Shown here piece by piece: positions 1 through 5,734 of a stretch of DNA of 5,734 bases. Position 1 is the stretch's first letter. Every line of letters begins with the position of its first letter. The notes beneath the pieces were generated by a model. The model saw only the letters and a list, made by a program, of their open reading frames with translations, did not search any database and had not been told where the DNA came from. Source of the DNA: Bordetella parapertussis (GTDB lineage: Bacteria; Pseudomonadota; Gammaproteobacteria; Burkholderiales; Burkholderiaceae_C); assembly GCA_945878355.1 (NCBI GenBank), contig CAMCTC010000195.1, positions 1 through 5,734 on the forward strand, given 5' to 3'. The position numbers and the translations under genes were made by a program.

Positions 1-10
1 AAAAGTTTAA

Positions 11-124
11 GCCTGATGACCATAGCGAGGTGGTCCCACTCCTTCCCATCCCGAACAGGACAGTGAAACGCCTCAGCGCCAATGATAGTGCGGGTTCCCG
101 TGTGAAAGTAGGACATTGTCAGGC
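11..124 (+). rRNA. rrf: 5S ribosomal RNA
   Basis: This is the 5S RNA of the large ribosomal subunit. The ends pair to form helix I (11-17 with 118-124, with one G-U pair; A10/T125 can extend it). The universally conserved loop segment CCGAAC is at 51-56, and the domain running through ATGATAGTGCGGG and GTGTGAAAGTAGG lies at about 83-112. The length of about 114 nt is normal for bacterial 5S. The sequence type is beta-proteobacterial. Bases 1-10 are the end of the 23S-5S spacer, so this is the distal end of an rRNA operon transcribed rightward. Processed ends may differ by a base or two. Confidence 0.96.
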
Positions 125-138
125 TAATATTTCGAGAT

Positions 139-170
139 ACGCCCGGTTAGCGCCGGGCGTCTTCTTCTCT
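139..170 (+). terminator. First rho-independent terminator after the rRNA operon
   Basis: An 8-bp perfect stem (139-146 ACGCCCGG with 153-160 CCGGGCGT) closes a 6-nt loop, TTAGCG. It is followed by a pyrimidine-rich, partly T-rich tail (CTTCTTCTCT, 161-170). It begins 14 bases after the 5S 3' end, the normal place for an rRNA operon terminator. Confidence 0.8.
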
Positions 171-174
171 AAAG

Positions 175-211
175 AACCTCCGAGTCATAGATTGGCTGCG
201 GAGGTTTTTTT
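175..211 (+). terminator. Second tandem terminator, probably bidirectional
   Basis: An 8-bp perfect stem (175-182 AACCTCCG with 199-206 CGGAGGTT) closes a 16-nt loop and runs into seven T residues (205-211), then another TTTT after one G. It is a classic intrinsic terminator on the + strand and backs up the first hairpin after 5S. Read on the - strand, the same stem is followed by GGTTCTTTAG, a weaker U-tract, so it may also end anmK transcripts arriving from the right. The loop is longer than usual, which may reduce efficiency. Confidence 0.78.
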
Positions 212-263
212 GTTTTCTGGCCTTGATGCCATTGATTCTTTTTGGTGGACACAACCGCTGTGT

Positions 264-1385
264 TCAATGGGCTGGGTATAAGCAGCCCAAGAGTCGCGGT
301 CCTGCAGCACCTGTGACCGCTGGGCAATTGCCTGGCAGTCGGTTGACAAATGACTGGGCAAGCCAAGCGAAGGCGGCGGCTTCAACCTGCTGAGCTGGCA
401 GGCCGGAAGCCTGGGTGCTGGAGACTTCTATACTAGGCAGAAGTTCGGAGAGTCTGCGCATCAATGCGCCATTGAACGCACCACCGCCGCAAACCAGCAG
501 GCGTCGTGTCGTTGGCAGGTGCGCCTGAATGGCCGCGACCGCTGCTCGCACTGTGAATTCCGCCAACGTCGCCTGAACGTTCGTTGCGCAAATCTCTGCT
601 GTGCCTTCGGCCAACATGCTGGTCAGCCAGGCTAGGTTGAAAAGGTCTAGGCCGGTGCTCTTGGGCGGTGGCTTGTGGAGATAGGGTTCTTCAAGCAGTC
701 GCTTCAGGAGCTTGGTGTCGATGCAGCCTTCCGCTGACCAGCGTCCGTTGTCGTCATAAGGCGCCCCTCGGTGCTTCTGGCACCAGACGTCTAGTAGTGC
801 ATTGCCAGGCCCGCAGTCGAAGCCACGCACATCACCGGCTCCGTCCAATAGTGTGATGTTGGCGATGCCACCGATATTCAGAATCGCCTGAGGCAAGCCA
901 TCGATCCCAAACACGGCGGCGTGAAAGCCGGGTACCAAGGGCGCGCCTTGCCCGCCTGCCGCGATATCCCGGCTGCGAAAGTCGCAGACGACGTCAATGC
1001 CGCTCCGTTCGGCCAGCAGGGAGCCATTCAGCAATTGGATCGTGTAGCCGGTGTGATCGCATCCCGTTGGGCTGTGTCGAACGGTCTGTCCATGGGCGCC
1101 GATCGCGCGTATTGCCGCGGCATCTTGGGAACATTCCCGCAGCAATACTGTCACTGCATCCGCGTACGCCAAACTGATTTCATTGGAGGCCAGCGCTGAT
1201 CGGTGCAACTCGTCAGGGCCCGCGCTGTTGAGCGCGATGAGCGCTTTGCGCAAGCCTGGTTCGAAGGGTCTGTGTATGTGGCCGTGCAACTGGAGCTTGC
1301 TGTGTGCACTGCCGGGCATTGCCAGCACCGCATCGACACCATCCATCGATGTGCCTGACATCAAGCCGATGTAAAGATCCGCCAT
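264..1385 (-). CDS. anmK: Anhydro-N-acetylmuramic acid kinase AnmK
   Basis: AnmK is a cytoplasmic murein-recycling enzyme. It uses ATP to hydrolyse and phosphorylate 1,6-anhydro-N-acetylmuramic acid, giving MurNAc-6-phosphate, which MurQ then processes. The 373-residue length matches the family (about 370). Visible motifs, in order, are the N-terminal phosphate-binding loop GLMSGTSMDGVD (7-18), GAHGQT (96-101), the CDFRSRDIAAGGQGAP block (134-149), LNIGGIAN (169-176), DCGPGN (190-195), KSTG.DLFN (242-250), the adenosine-site CGGGAFN (299-305) and a C-terminal TGAAGPR (358-364). By family knowledge the Asp of D-x-GPGN (D190) is the general base; Cys replaces the more usual Thr after it. The start is secure: an in-frame TGA lies 9 bases upstream of this ATG. 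The Shine-Dalgarno is weak (GAAG). The gene follows the M23 endopeptidase after 64 bases on the same strand, so the two are probably co-transcribed. It converges on the rRNA operon. Confidence 0.95.
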   Translation of the reverse strand: MADLYIGLMSGTSMDGVDAVLAMPGSAHSKLQLHGHIHRPFEPGLRKALIALNSAGPDELHRSALASNEISLAYADAVTVLLRECSQDAAAIRAIGAHGQTVRHSPTGCDHTGYTIQLLNGSLLAERSGIDVVCDFRSRDIAAGGQGAPLVPGFHAAVFGIDGLPQAILNIGGIANITLLDGAGDVRGFDCGPGNALLDVWCQKHRGAPYDDNGRWSAEGCIDTKLLKRLLEEPYLHKPPPKSTGLDLFNLAWLTSMLAEGTAEICATNVQATLAEFTVRAAVAAIQAHLPTTRRLLVCGGGAFNGALMRRLSELLPSIEVSSTQASGLPAQQVEAAAFAWLAQSFVNRLPGNCPAVTGAAGPRLLGCLYPAH

Positions 1386-1449
1386 GGATCTTCAGGTTAA
1401 ACAGAGGCTTGCGAGAGCGAGCACGCTGGCAGGAAGCATGACGGCAGGC

Positions 1450-2826
1450 TCATTCCGCGTCCCTGTTGAACCCCACCATGGTCGTCGCTGCGGCGAGCTG
1501 GTTCTTTGCCACGGTAGCGAGCTTCAGGAATTGAGGTCGGGCCGAAGGATCGAGCGACAGGCTCTCGCTCTCCCGGGCGACTTTCAGCGGATCCTGGAAC
1601 CGACCACCAACTCTGAATTCGAAGTGCAGGTGTGGCCCAGTAGCCCAACCTGTCGCGCCCACGGTGCCGATACGTTGCCCTTGTTCGACACGCTGTCCTT
1701 GGCGAACGTCGATTTTGGACAAATGGGCGTAGATCGTGGTCTTTCCTGCGCCGTGCTGCAATTGAATCACATTGCCGTAGCCGTTTTGACGTCCGGCGGT
1801 CTCCACCACACCGTCTGCGACCGACCGTACCGGGGTGCCTGCAGGTGCGCCGTAGTCAACGCCGTTGTGCGCGCGCCAGCTTTGCAAAATGGGATGGAAT
1901 CGCATGGCGAACCCTGAAGTCACACGCGAAAACTCCATCGGACTGGCCAGGAATGATTTGCGCCGACTGCGCCCATCAGGTCCGAAATAACCGCCTTTGC
2001 CCGCGCCTTGGTACCAGACGGCTTGCAAGGATTTGCCGTTGTTGATGAACTCTGCTGCCACGATGCGCCCTGTGCCCTGGTTCCAGGCGATCGGTTGATC
2101 GTCGGCGGTCATCGCCTCGAAGGCGACGCTGAAGGTATCGCCCTTGCGGAGTTGGCGGTGGAAATCGATATCGCCCGAAAAGATATCGACCAGTTGCATG
2201 GCGATCGCATCGGGCAGTCTTGCGTCGTCAGTGGCCGCCCACAGCGAACTGCGAACGGTGCCACTGCCCAAGCGGACTTGTGGCACCAGCGCGGCAGTTT
2301 CAAGTGCGGCTCGAAGCTCGCCTTGTGCGCGCTTCACGGTCAGTCGGGTGAAATGGCTGGCTGCTCGAGAGGCGTCGAGCGAGGGGAATCTGGCGACCAG
2401 TTCTAGAAGTGTGCCATCGGCCGCGCTTCGAACCTGAACCATTTTTCCAGGCGAACCTTCGATCAGCAGCCTGGCATTCCGGTCCATGCGCAGGAACGCG
2501 GCGGCTGACGGGTCATTGACCCCGAGGCGACGCAGCAGGCTGTCGACCGTGTCCTGGCTGCGGGTCAGACCACTGCGGTTGAGTTCAAGCGTTTTCTCTG
2601 CGAGTTCGACCAGTTGGCGATCGAGACCTGGGATCTGCAAAGTCTCGCTGACCAGATGTTGCGGCAAATTTGCGGCATCAGGCGCCAGGGGTGCAATGCC
2701 GAACGCTGTTACCGCGAAGCCCCCCAGCAGTGCAATCAGCACGGCGCTCAACCGGCGCGGGCGTCCTACGACGAGTGCCTGGCCGTGCGACAGCAACTTT
2801 TTGGCAATGGGCAGTACCGAGTCCAA
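1450..2826 (-). CDS. M23-family murein DD-endopeptidase, MepM-like, membrane-anchored
   Basis: This is a zinc metallopeptidase of the LytM/M23 family, predicted to cut peptide cross-links in murein from the periplasmic side of the inner membrane. An Arg-containing N-terminus (21-GRPRR-25) precedes one hydrophobic segment at about residues 26-48. That pattern suggests an N-in anchor or uncleaved signal. Residues of about 85-180 resemble the OapA/LysM-like regulatory region, and about 205-300 the second Csd3/MepM domain (LRKGD.F at 226-232). The catalytic domain spans about 315-411: H320 and D324 (HNGVD) and H401 as zinc ligands, H368 (YAHLS) and H399 (GPHLHFEF) as the other active-site histidines. 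All expected residues are present. Length 458 compares with about 440 for E. coli MepM. The start given is a TTG at 2824-2826. No ATG occurs in frame between the upstream TAA (at about 2875) and residue 114, so initiation must be non-ATG; the exact codon is uncertain. The exact bond cleaved is inferred from family. Confidence 0.9.
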   Translation of the reverse strand: MDSVLPIAKKLLSHGQALVVGRPRRLSAVLIALLGGFAVTAFGIAPLAPDAANLPQHLVSETLQIPGLDRQLVELAEKTLELNRSGLTRSQDTVDSLLRRLGVNDPSAAAFLRMDRNARLLIEGSPGKMVQVRSAADGTLLELVARFPSLDASRAASHFTRLTVKRAQGELRAALETAALVPQVRLGSGTVRSSLWAATDDARLPDAIAMQLVDIFSGDIDFHRQLRKGDTFSVAFEAMTADDQPIAWNQGTGRIVAAEFINNGKSLQAVWYQGAGKGGYFGPDGRSRRKSFLASPMEFSRVTSGFAMRFHPILQSWRAHNGVDYGAPAGTPVRSVADGVVETAGRQNGYGNVIQLQHGAGKTTIYAHLSKIDVRQGQRVEQGQRIGTVGATGWATGPHLHFEFRVGGRFQDPLKVARESESLSLDPSARPQFLKLATVAKNQLAAATTMVGFNRDAE

Positions 2827-2883
2827 GGCAGTCAGTTCCGAGTGCGGCCAATCCGATGCCGGAATTGCCCTTGATTAGCGTTT

Positions 2884-2893
2884 GCAGGCCTGC
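2884..2893. repeat. Perfect 10-bp palindrome
   Basis: GCAGGCCTGC is exactly self-complementary with no spacer. It sits between the divergent genes, 8 bases before the hairpin at 2901. It could be half of a regulatory site or chance in GC-rich DNA. Confidence 0.5.
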
Positions 2894-2900
2894 GCCAAGG

Positions 2901-2914
2901 CTGCTTCGTAGCAG
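2901..2914. repeat. Short hairpin, 5-bp stem with tetraloop
   Basis: CTGCT (2901-2905) pairs with AGCAG (2910-2914) around the loop TCGT. Its last two bases are also the first two of the next inverted repeat, so the two structures compete at those positions. Confidence 0.4.
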
Positions 2915-2934
2915 GATTCTGCGTCACCTAGAAT
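2905..2934 (+). promoter_or_regulatory. Candidate sigma-70 promoter for tyrS-dtd
   Basis: TAGAAT at 2929-2934 matches the -10 consensus at five of six positions. Eighteen bases upstream, TTCGTA (2905-2910) matches the -35 consensus at only three of six. It would start transcription near 2941, upstream of every possible tyrS start. The weak -35 makes this tentative. Confidence 0.3.
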
Positions 2935-2937
2935 CCT
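2913..2937. repeat. Inverted repeat, possible operator, overlapping a candidate tyrS -10
   Basis: AGGATTCT (2913-2920) and AGAATCCT (2930-2937) are perfect 8-bp inverted arms separated by 9 bases. The arm centres are about 17 bp apart, compatible with a dimeric DNA-binding protein, and the right arm covers most of a TAGAAT hexamer. No T-run follows, so it is not an intrinsic terminator. The regulatory role is inference. Confidence 0.5.
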
Positions 2938-3044
2938 CGGCTGCCCCCGTCGTCTGAAAAGCACGCATGTCCTACAACGGGGTGACGAGTATAACCAGTG
3001 CGCCCCATCCTTCCAGGCCTGGGGGAAGCCATCAGTCGAACAAC

Positions 3045-4292
3045 ATGTCTATGCCTGAATCCGCTGGCTCCGCTGAGTCCTATCCAATCACCGATAGGGT
3101 ACGCGAGGCGATGGCAGTCTCGCTTCGCAATTGCGAGGAGCTCCTGCCGCAGGCTGACTGGCTCAGGAAGCTCTCGCGGGCCGAGGCCACCGGTCAGCCT
3201 TTGCGGATCAAGCTCGGCCTCGATCCGACCGCGCCTGATATTCACATCGGTCACACGGTGGTTCTGAACAAAATGCGCCAGCTGCAAGATCTGGGGCATC
3301 AAGTCATTTTCCTGATCGGCGACTTTACATCGATGATTGGCGACCCGTCCGGGCGCAACAACACCCGGCCGCCGCTGAGACGCGAACAGATCGAGGCCAA
3401 TGCCAAGACCTATTACCAACAGGCCAGCCTGGTTCTCGATCCCGCGCGAACCGAGATCCGCTACAACAGCGAATGGAGCGATCCTCTGGGTGCGCGTGGG
3501 ATGATCGAGTTGGCGGCTCGCTACACGGTGGCTCGGATGATGGAGCGGAACGATTTCCATGAGCGCTTCAAAGCCAACACCCCGATCTCGGTTCATGAGT
3601 TCCTGTACCCGCTGATGCAGGGCTACGACTCTGTTGCGCTCAAGAGTGACCTGGAGTTGGGCGGTACAGACCAGAAGTTCAACCTGCTCGTCGGTCGCCA
3701 CCTGCAGCAGGAGTACGGTCAGGAGCCGCAGTGCATCTTGACGATGCCCTTGCTCGAAGGACTGGACGGCGTCGAGAAGATGTCGAAGAGCAAGAACAAC
3801 TACATCGGCATTGCCGAGCCTGCCAACAGCATGTTCGCCAAGGTGCTATCGATCAGCGACAGCCTGATGTGGCGTTGGTTTGCGTTGTTGAGCTTTCGCA
3901 GCGAGTCGGAATGTGCGGCGCTCAAGGCCGAGGTCGATGCCGGTCGCAATCCCAAGGATGCGAAGCTGCTTCTGGCGAGAGAGATCGTCACGCGGTTTCA
4001 CAACCTGGCGGCGGCAGATGCGGCCGAGGCTGACTTTGCCCATCGGGCTCGCGGGGGTATCCCAGACCAGATCACCGAACTGAGCTTGTCCGGTGCACCG
4101 CTGACGATCGGCGTGTTGCTCAAGCAGGCTGGTTTAGTCCCCTCGACCAGCGAAGGCTTGCGCATGGTTGACCAGGGTGGTGTTCGGATCGATGGTGCGT
4201 TGGTCAGCGACAAGGCACTGAGGGTGGCTGCCGGCACGGTGGTGCTGCAAGTCGGCAAGCGCAAGTTCGCCCGCATCACATTGAGCGCCTGA
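3045..4292 (+). CDS. tyrS: Tyrosyl-tRNA synthetase (TyrRS)
   Basis: This class I aminoacyl-tRNA synthetase activates L-tyrosine with ATP and charges tRNA-Tyr in the cytoplasm. Numbered from the ATG at 3045 (415 residues), HIGH is at 67-70 (in PDIHIGHT) and KMSKS at 245-249. Between them lie GDFTSMIGDPSGR (92-104), the tyrosine-site region with YPLMQGYDS (188-196), and LGGTDQKFN (205-213). A C-terminal S4-like RNA-binding domain occupies about 353-414 (SEGLRMVDQGGVRIDG, VLQVGKRKF). It belongs to the roughly 400-410-residue TyrRS subgroup (TyrZ-like). The open frame begins at an ATG at 2967, adding 26 Ser/Pro/Gly-rich residues. I prefer 3045 (or ATG 3051) because the family's recognisable sequence begins only at ITDRVREAM and the extra residues look unconserved. 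No start has a well-spaced strong Shine-Dalgarno; the nearest G-rich stretch, GGGGGAAG (3021-3028), is 16 bases before 3045. dtd follows after 18 bases. Confidence 0.95.
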   Translation: MSMPESAGSAESYPITDRVREAMAVSLRNCEELLPQADWLRKLSRAEATGQPLRIKLGLDPTAPDIHIGHTVVLNKMRQLQDLGHQVIFLIGDFTSMIGDPSGRNNTRPPLRREQIEANAKTYYQQASLVLDPARTEIRYNSEWSDPLGARGMIELAARYTVARMMERNDFHERFKANTPISVHEFLYPLMQGYDSVALKSDLELGGTDQKFNLLVGRHLQQEYGQEPQCILTMPLLEGLDGVEKMSKSKNNYIGIAEPANSMFAKVLSISDSLMWRWFALLSFRSESECAALKAEVDAGRNPKDAKLLLAREIVTRFHNLAAADAAEADFAHRARGGIPDQITELSLSGAPLTIGVLLKQAGLVPSTSEGLRMVDQGGVRIDGALVSDKALRVAAGTVVLQVGKRKFARITLSA

Positions 4293-4310
4293 GCCCATGT
4301 GGACGGGCGC

Positions 4311-4754
4311 ATGATCGCGTTGGTTCAGCGCGTCAGCGAGGCCGCGGTTGCGGTTGCAGGTGCTACTGTCGGTAGCATCGGTCCAGGGCTGTTGGTACTG
4401 GTCTGCGCCGAACCCGCCGACACCGAGCTGCAGGCCGCCAAGCTGGTGGACAAGCTGTTGCGGCTGCGGATATTTGCCGACTCTGCTGGCAAGATGAATC
4501 TCAGCGTTGTTGACGTCCAGGGCGGTTTGCTGATCGTCAGCCAGTTCACGCTGGCGGCCGACGTATCAGGCGGCAATCGTCCCAGTTTCACCGCCGCAGC
4601 ACCGGCTGAACAAGGACGCATGCTCTACGAGGCCGTGTTGAGAATGGCGAGGGAGCGCCACCCAGCGGTGGCTGCGGGCCAATTCGGCGCTCACATGCAG
4701 GTCAGATTGGTCAACGACGGACCGGTGACGATCCCGTTGCGCATCGCGGCATGA
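4311..4754 (+). CDS. dtd: D-aminoacyl-tRNA deacylase (DTD)
   Basis: DTD is a cytoplasmic homodimeric editing enzyme. It hydrolyses D-amino acids (D-Tyr being the classic one) and, in the wider family, glycine from mischarged tRNAs. The 147-residue product carries both signature motifs: SQFTLAAD at 77-84, with the expected catalytic-site T80, and NDGPVT at 135-140, with the cross-subunit Gly-cisPro pair at G137-P138. Spacing is as in E. coli DTD (145 residues). The N-terminus [13 protein letters not shown] is typical. I chose the ATG at 4311, preceded by GGACGGG, over the in-frame GTG at 4299, because family members begin at this Met-Ile-Ala. It lies 18 bases after the tyrS stop, so the two are almost certainly one transcript, and the terminator hairpin begins in its own stop codon. 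Confidence 0.95.
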   Translation: MIALVQRVSEAAVAVAGATVGSIGPGLLVLVCAEPADTELQAAKLVDKLLRLRIFADSAGKMNLSVVDVQGGLLIVSQFTLAADVSGGNRPSFTAAAPAEQGRMLYEAVLRMARERHPAVAAGQFGAHMQVRLVNDGPVTIPLRIAA

Positions 4755-4780
4755 CAAGGCCCCGCTAGGCGGGGCCTTGT
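4754..4780. terminator. GC-rich hairpin terminator between convergent genes
   Basis: A 12-bp perfect stem (4754-4765 with 4769-4780, core AAGGCCCCGC/GCGGGGCCTT) closes a 3-base loop, TAG. Its first base is the last base of the dtd stop codon. Neither side has a real T-run (GCTTGTGC on the + side, CATGCC on the - side), so it may work with low U dependence. It sits between convergent dtd and the solute-binding protein gene and probably serves both. Confidence 0.75.
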
Positions 4781-4804
4781 GCTTGTGCAAAGCGCAGTGA
4801 TCGC

Positions 4805-5734
4805 TCAGTCAGCGTATTGACCGGCTGCCTTGATGGCAGGACCCCATTTGTTGATCTCGGCCTCGACGAACTTCTTGTGTTCTGCGGCACCCAACCGGGC
4901 GTCGGTCATCACGACTGCGCCCAGTGCTTCTTCGCGCTTGATGAACTCAGGCTCCTTGAGCGCCGCGCGCAGGGCGCTGTTGAGCTTGTCCACCACGGCC
5001 TTGGACGTTCCTTTGGGCGCATACATGCCGTGCCAGATCGACACATTGAAACCTTTGAGGCCTGACTCGTCGAGGGTCGGCAACTTGGCCAGCGCCGGGG
5101 TGAGCAGGCGCTTGGCCGTTGTCACGCCGTATGCCTTGACCTTGCCGCTTTCGATTTGTTGCGTGGTGTTGGTGGTCTGGTCGCACATCAGGTCGACTTG
5201 ACCGCCCAGCAGGTCAGTCATCGCTGGTGCCGTGCCTTTGTAGGGCACGGTCGTCATGTCGACCGCGATGCTTTGCTGGAACAGCAGACCGCACAGATGC
5301 GATGCGGCGCCCAGACCGGCGTTGGCCAAATTGATTTTGCCTTTGTTCGCGTCTATCCACTTGCGCAACTCGGCAAAGTTGTTGGCAGGTAGCGTGCTGC
5401 GGCCTATCAGGGTCATCGGCACTTCGTTGATCATGCCGAGGTATTCGAAGTCGCTGAGCGTGTCATAGGGTAATTTACGGTACAGCGACGGCGAGGTAGC
5501 CATGCCGATGTGGTGCAGCAGCAGGGTGTAGCCATCGGGCGAGGCTTTGGCGACCTTGGCCGCACCCAGGGTGCCCCCGGCACCGCCGACGTTCTCGATG
5601 ATGATGGTCTGGTTGAGCTGCTTTCGCAGCATTTCACCCAGATCGCGTGCGACCTTGTCTGTAGGACCGCCCGCGGCGAAGGGCACCACCACGGTGATGG
5701 GTTTGTCGGGAAACTCTGCCATTGCAGCCGAAGC
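4805..5734 (-). CDS. Bug/TTT-family tripartite tricarboxylate transporter substrate-binding protein (5' end cut by window edge)
   Basis: This is a periplasmic solute-binding protein of the Bug (TctC-like) family. Such proteins hand small ligands, often carboxylates, to a TctA/TctB-type membrane permease. Numbered from the internal Met encoded at 5722-5720, it shows FPDKPITVVVPFAAGGPTD (4-22), NVGGAGGTLGA (44-54), PDGYTLL (62-68), NAGLGAASHL (134-143), VPYKGTAPAM..LLGGQVDL (159-178) and YAPKGT (234-239), all typical of the family. That Met is probably not the start: the frame stays open to the edge, reading Ala-Ser-Ala-Ala just before it, and together with AMAEFP this looks like the end of a signal peptide with its signal-peptidase site. 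About 20 N-terminal residues therefore probably lie outside the window. The ligand cannot be predicted. No permease genes are visible, so it may be an orphan Bug protein, common in Burkholderiales. Confidence 0.9.
   Translation of the reverse strand, partial: ASAAMAEFPDKPITVVVPFAAGGPTDKVARDLGEMLRKQLNQTIIIENVGGAGGTLGAAKVAKASPDGYTLLLHHIGMATSPSLYRKLPYDTLSDFEYLGMINEVPMTLIGRSTLPANNFAELRKWIDANKGKINLANAGLGAASHLCGLLFQQSIAVDMTTVPYKGTAPAMTDLLGGQVDLMCDQTTNTTQQIESGKVKAYGVTTAKRLLTPALAKLPTLDESGLKGFNVSIWHGMYAPKGTSKAVVDKLNSALRAALKEPEFIKREEALGAVVMTDARLGAAEHKKFVEAEINKWGPAIKAAGQYAD

Larger units (their letters stand above)
2827..3044. other. Divergent intergenic region between the M23 gene and tyrS
   Basis: This 218-base stretch separates the leftward M23-anmK unit from the rightward tyrS-dtd unit and should hold promoters for both. 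It contains a cluster of palindromes (2884-2937) and one possible + strand -10 element. I found no convincing -35/-10 pair for the M23 gene. If tyrS starts at 2967, the right end of this stretch is coding. Confidence 0.6.

Noticed and set aside
30..281. 83-residue frame starting inside the 5S rRNA
   Set aside because: It begins within the structural RNA and runs through both terminator hairpins.
1384..1917. 177-residue open frame on the + strand opposite the M23 gene
   Set aside because: It is antisense to the catalytic domain of the M23 peptidase, whose motifs are intact, and has no recognisable domain.
2348..2385. GCTCGA/TCGAGC inverted repeat inside the M23 gene
   Set aside because: Six-base arms within coding GC-rich sequence are expected by chance and have no supporting context.
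2008..2878. Several overlapping + strand frames of 86-132 residues opposite the M23 gene
   Set aside because: They overlap each other in different frames and are shadows of the real - strand gene.
2827..2906. Promoter for the M23 gene on the - strand (TTGGCG with TAATCA)
   Set aside because: The spacer is short (15 bp) and the -10 match is poor; nothing better was visible.
2884..2966. Possible small RNA or tRNA in the folded intergenic region
   Set aside because: The hairpins do not form a cloverleaf, there is no T-loop motif, and no terminator follows.
2928..3701. 257-residue open frame on the - strand opposite tyrS
   Set aside because: It lies wholly antisense to the strongly conserved tyrS coding sequence and the tyrS leader, shows no family I recognise, and has the Arg/His-rich composition typical of shadow frames in GC-rich DNA.

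Overview
The window looks like ordinary chromosome from a beta-proteobacterium of the order Burkholderiales, possibly Comamonadaceae. The basis is the 5S rRNA sequence type, the strong similarity of the TyrRS and DTD proteins to what I know of that order, the Bug-type solute-binding protein (a family greatly expanded there), and moderately high GC. The taxonomic call is inference from recognition, not from a search.

Layout, left to right. Positions 11-124 are a 5S rRNA on the + strand, the last gene of an rRNA operon whose 23S lies outside the window. It is followed by two tandem hairpin terminators (139-170 and 175-211). Reading leftward on the - strand are two cell-wall genes: a membrane-anchored M23 (MepM-like) murein endopeptidase (2826-1450), then anmK (1385-264), which converges on the rRNA operon. 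A 218-base divergent intergenic region (2827-3044) holds closely packed palindromes and a possible tyrS promoter. Reading rightward are tyrS (3045-4292) and dtd (4311-4754), 18 bases apart and ended by a 12-bp GC-rich hairpin at the dtd stop codon. Facing them on the - strand is a Bug/TTT-family periplasmic solute-binding protein (4805-5734), whose 5' end, with most of its signal peptide, runs off the right edge.

Two functional pairs stand out. The endopeptidase opens murein cross-links and AnmK salvages the 1,6-anhydroMurNAc released by murein turnover. TyrRS charges tRNA-Tyr, and DTD clears D-Tyr-tRNA that TyrRS enzymes can make by mistake. The solute-binding protein is unrelated to either pair, and no transporter membrane genes are visible beside it.

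I found no mobile element, CRISPR array, tRNA, phage gene, broken gene or convincing new biological system. The observations worth a second look are modest: the palindrome cluster between the divergent units, the lack of any ATG start for the M23 gene, an uncertain tyrS N-terminus, and the compact convergent terminators.
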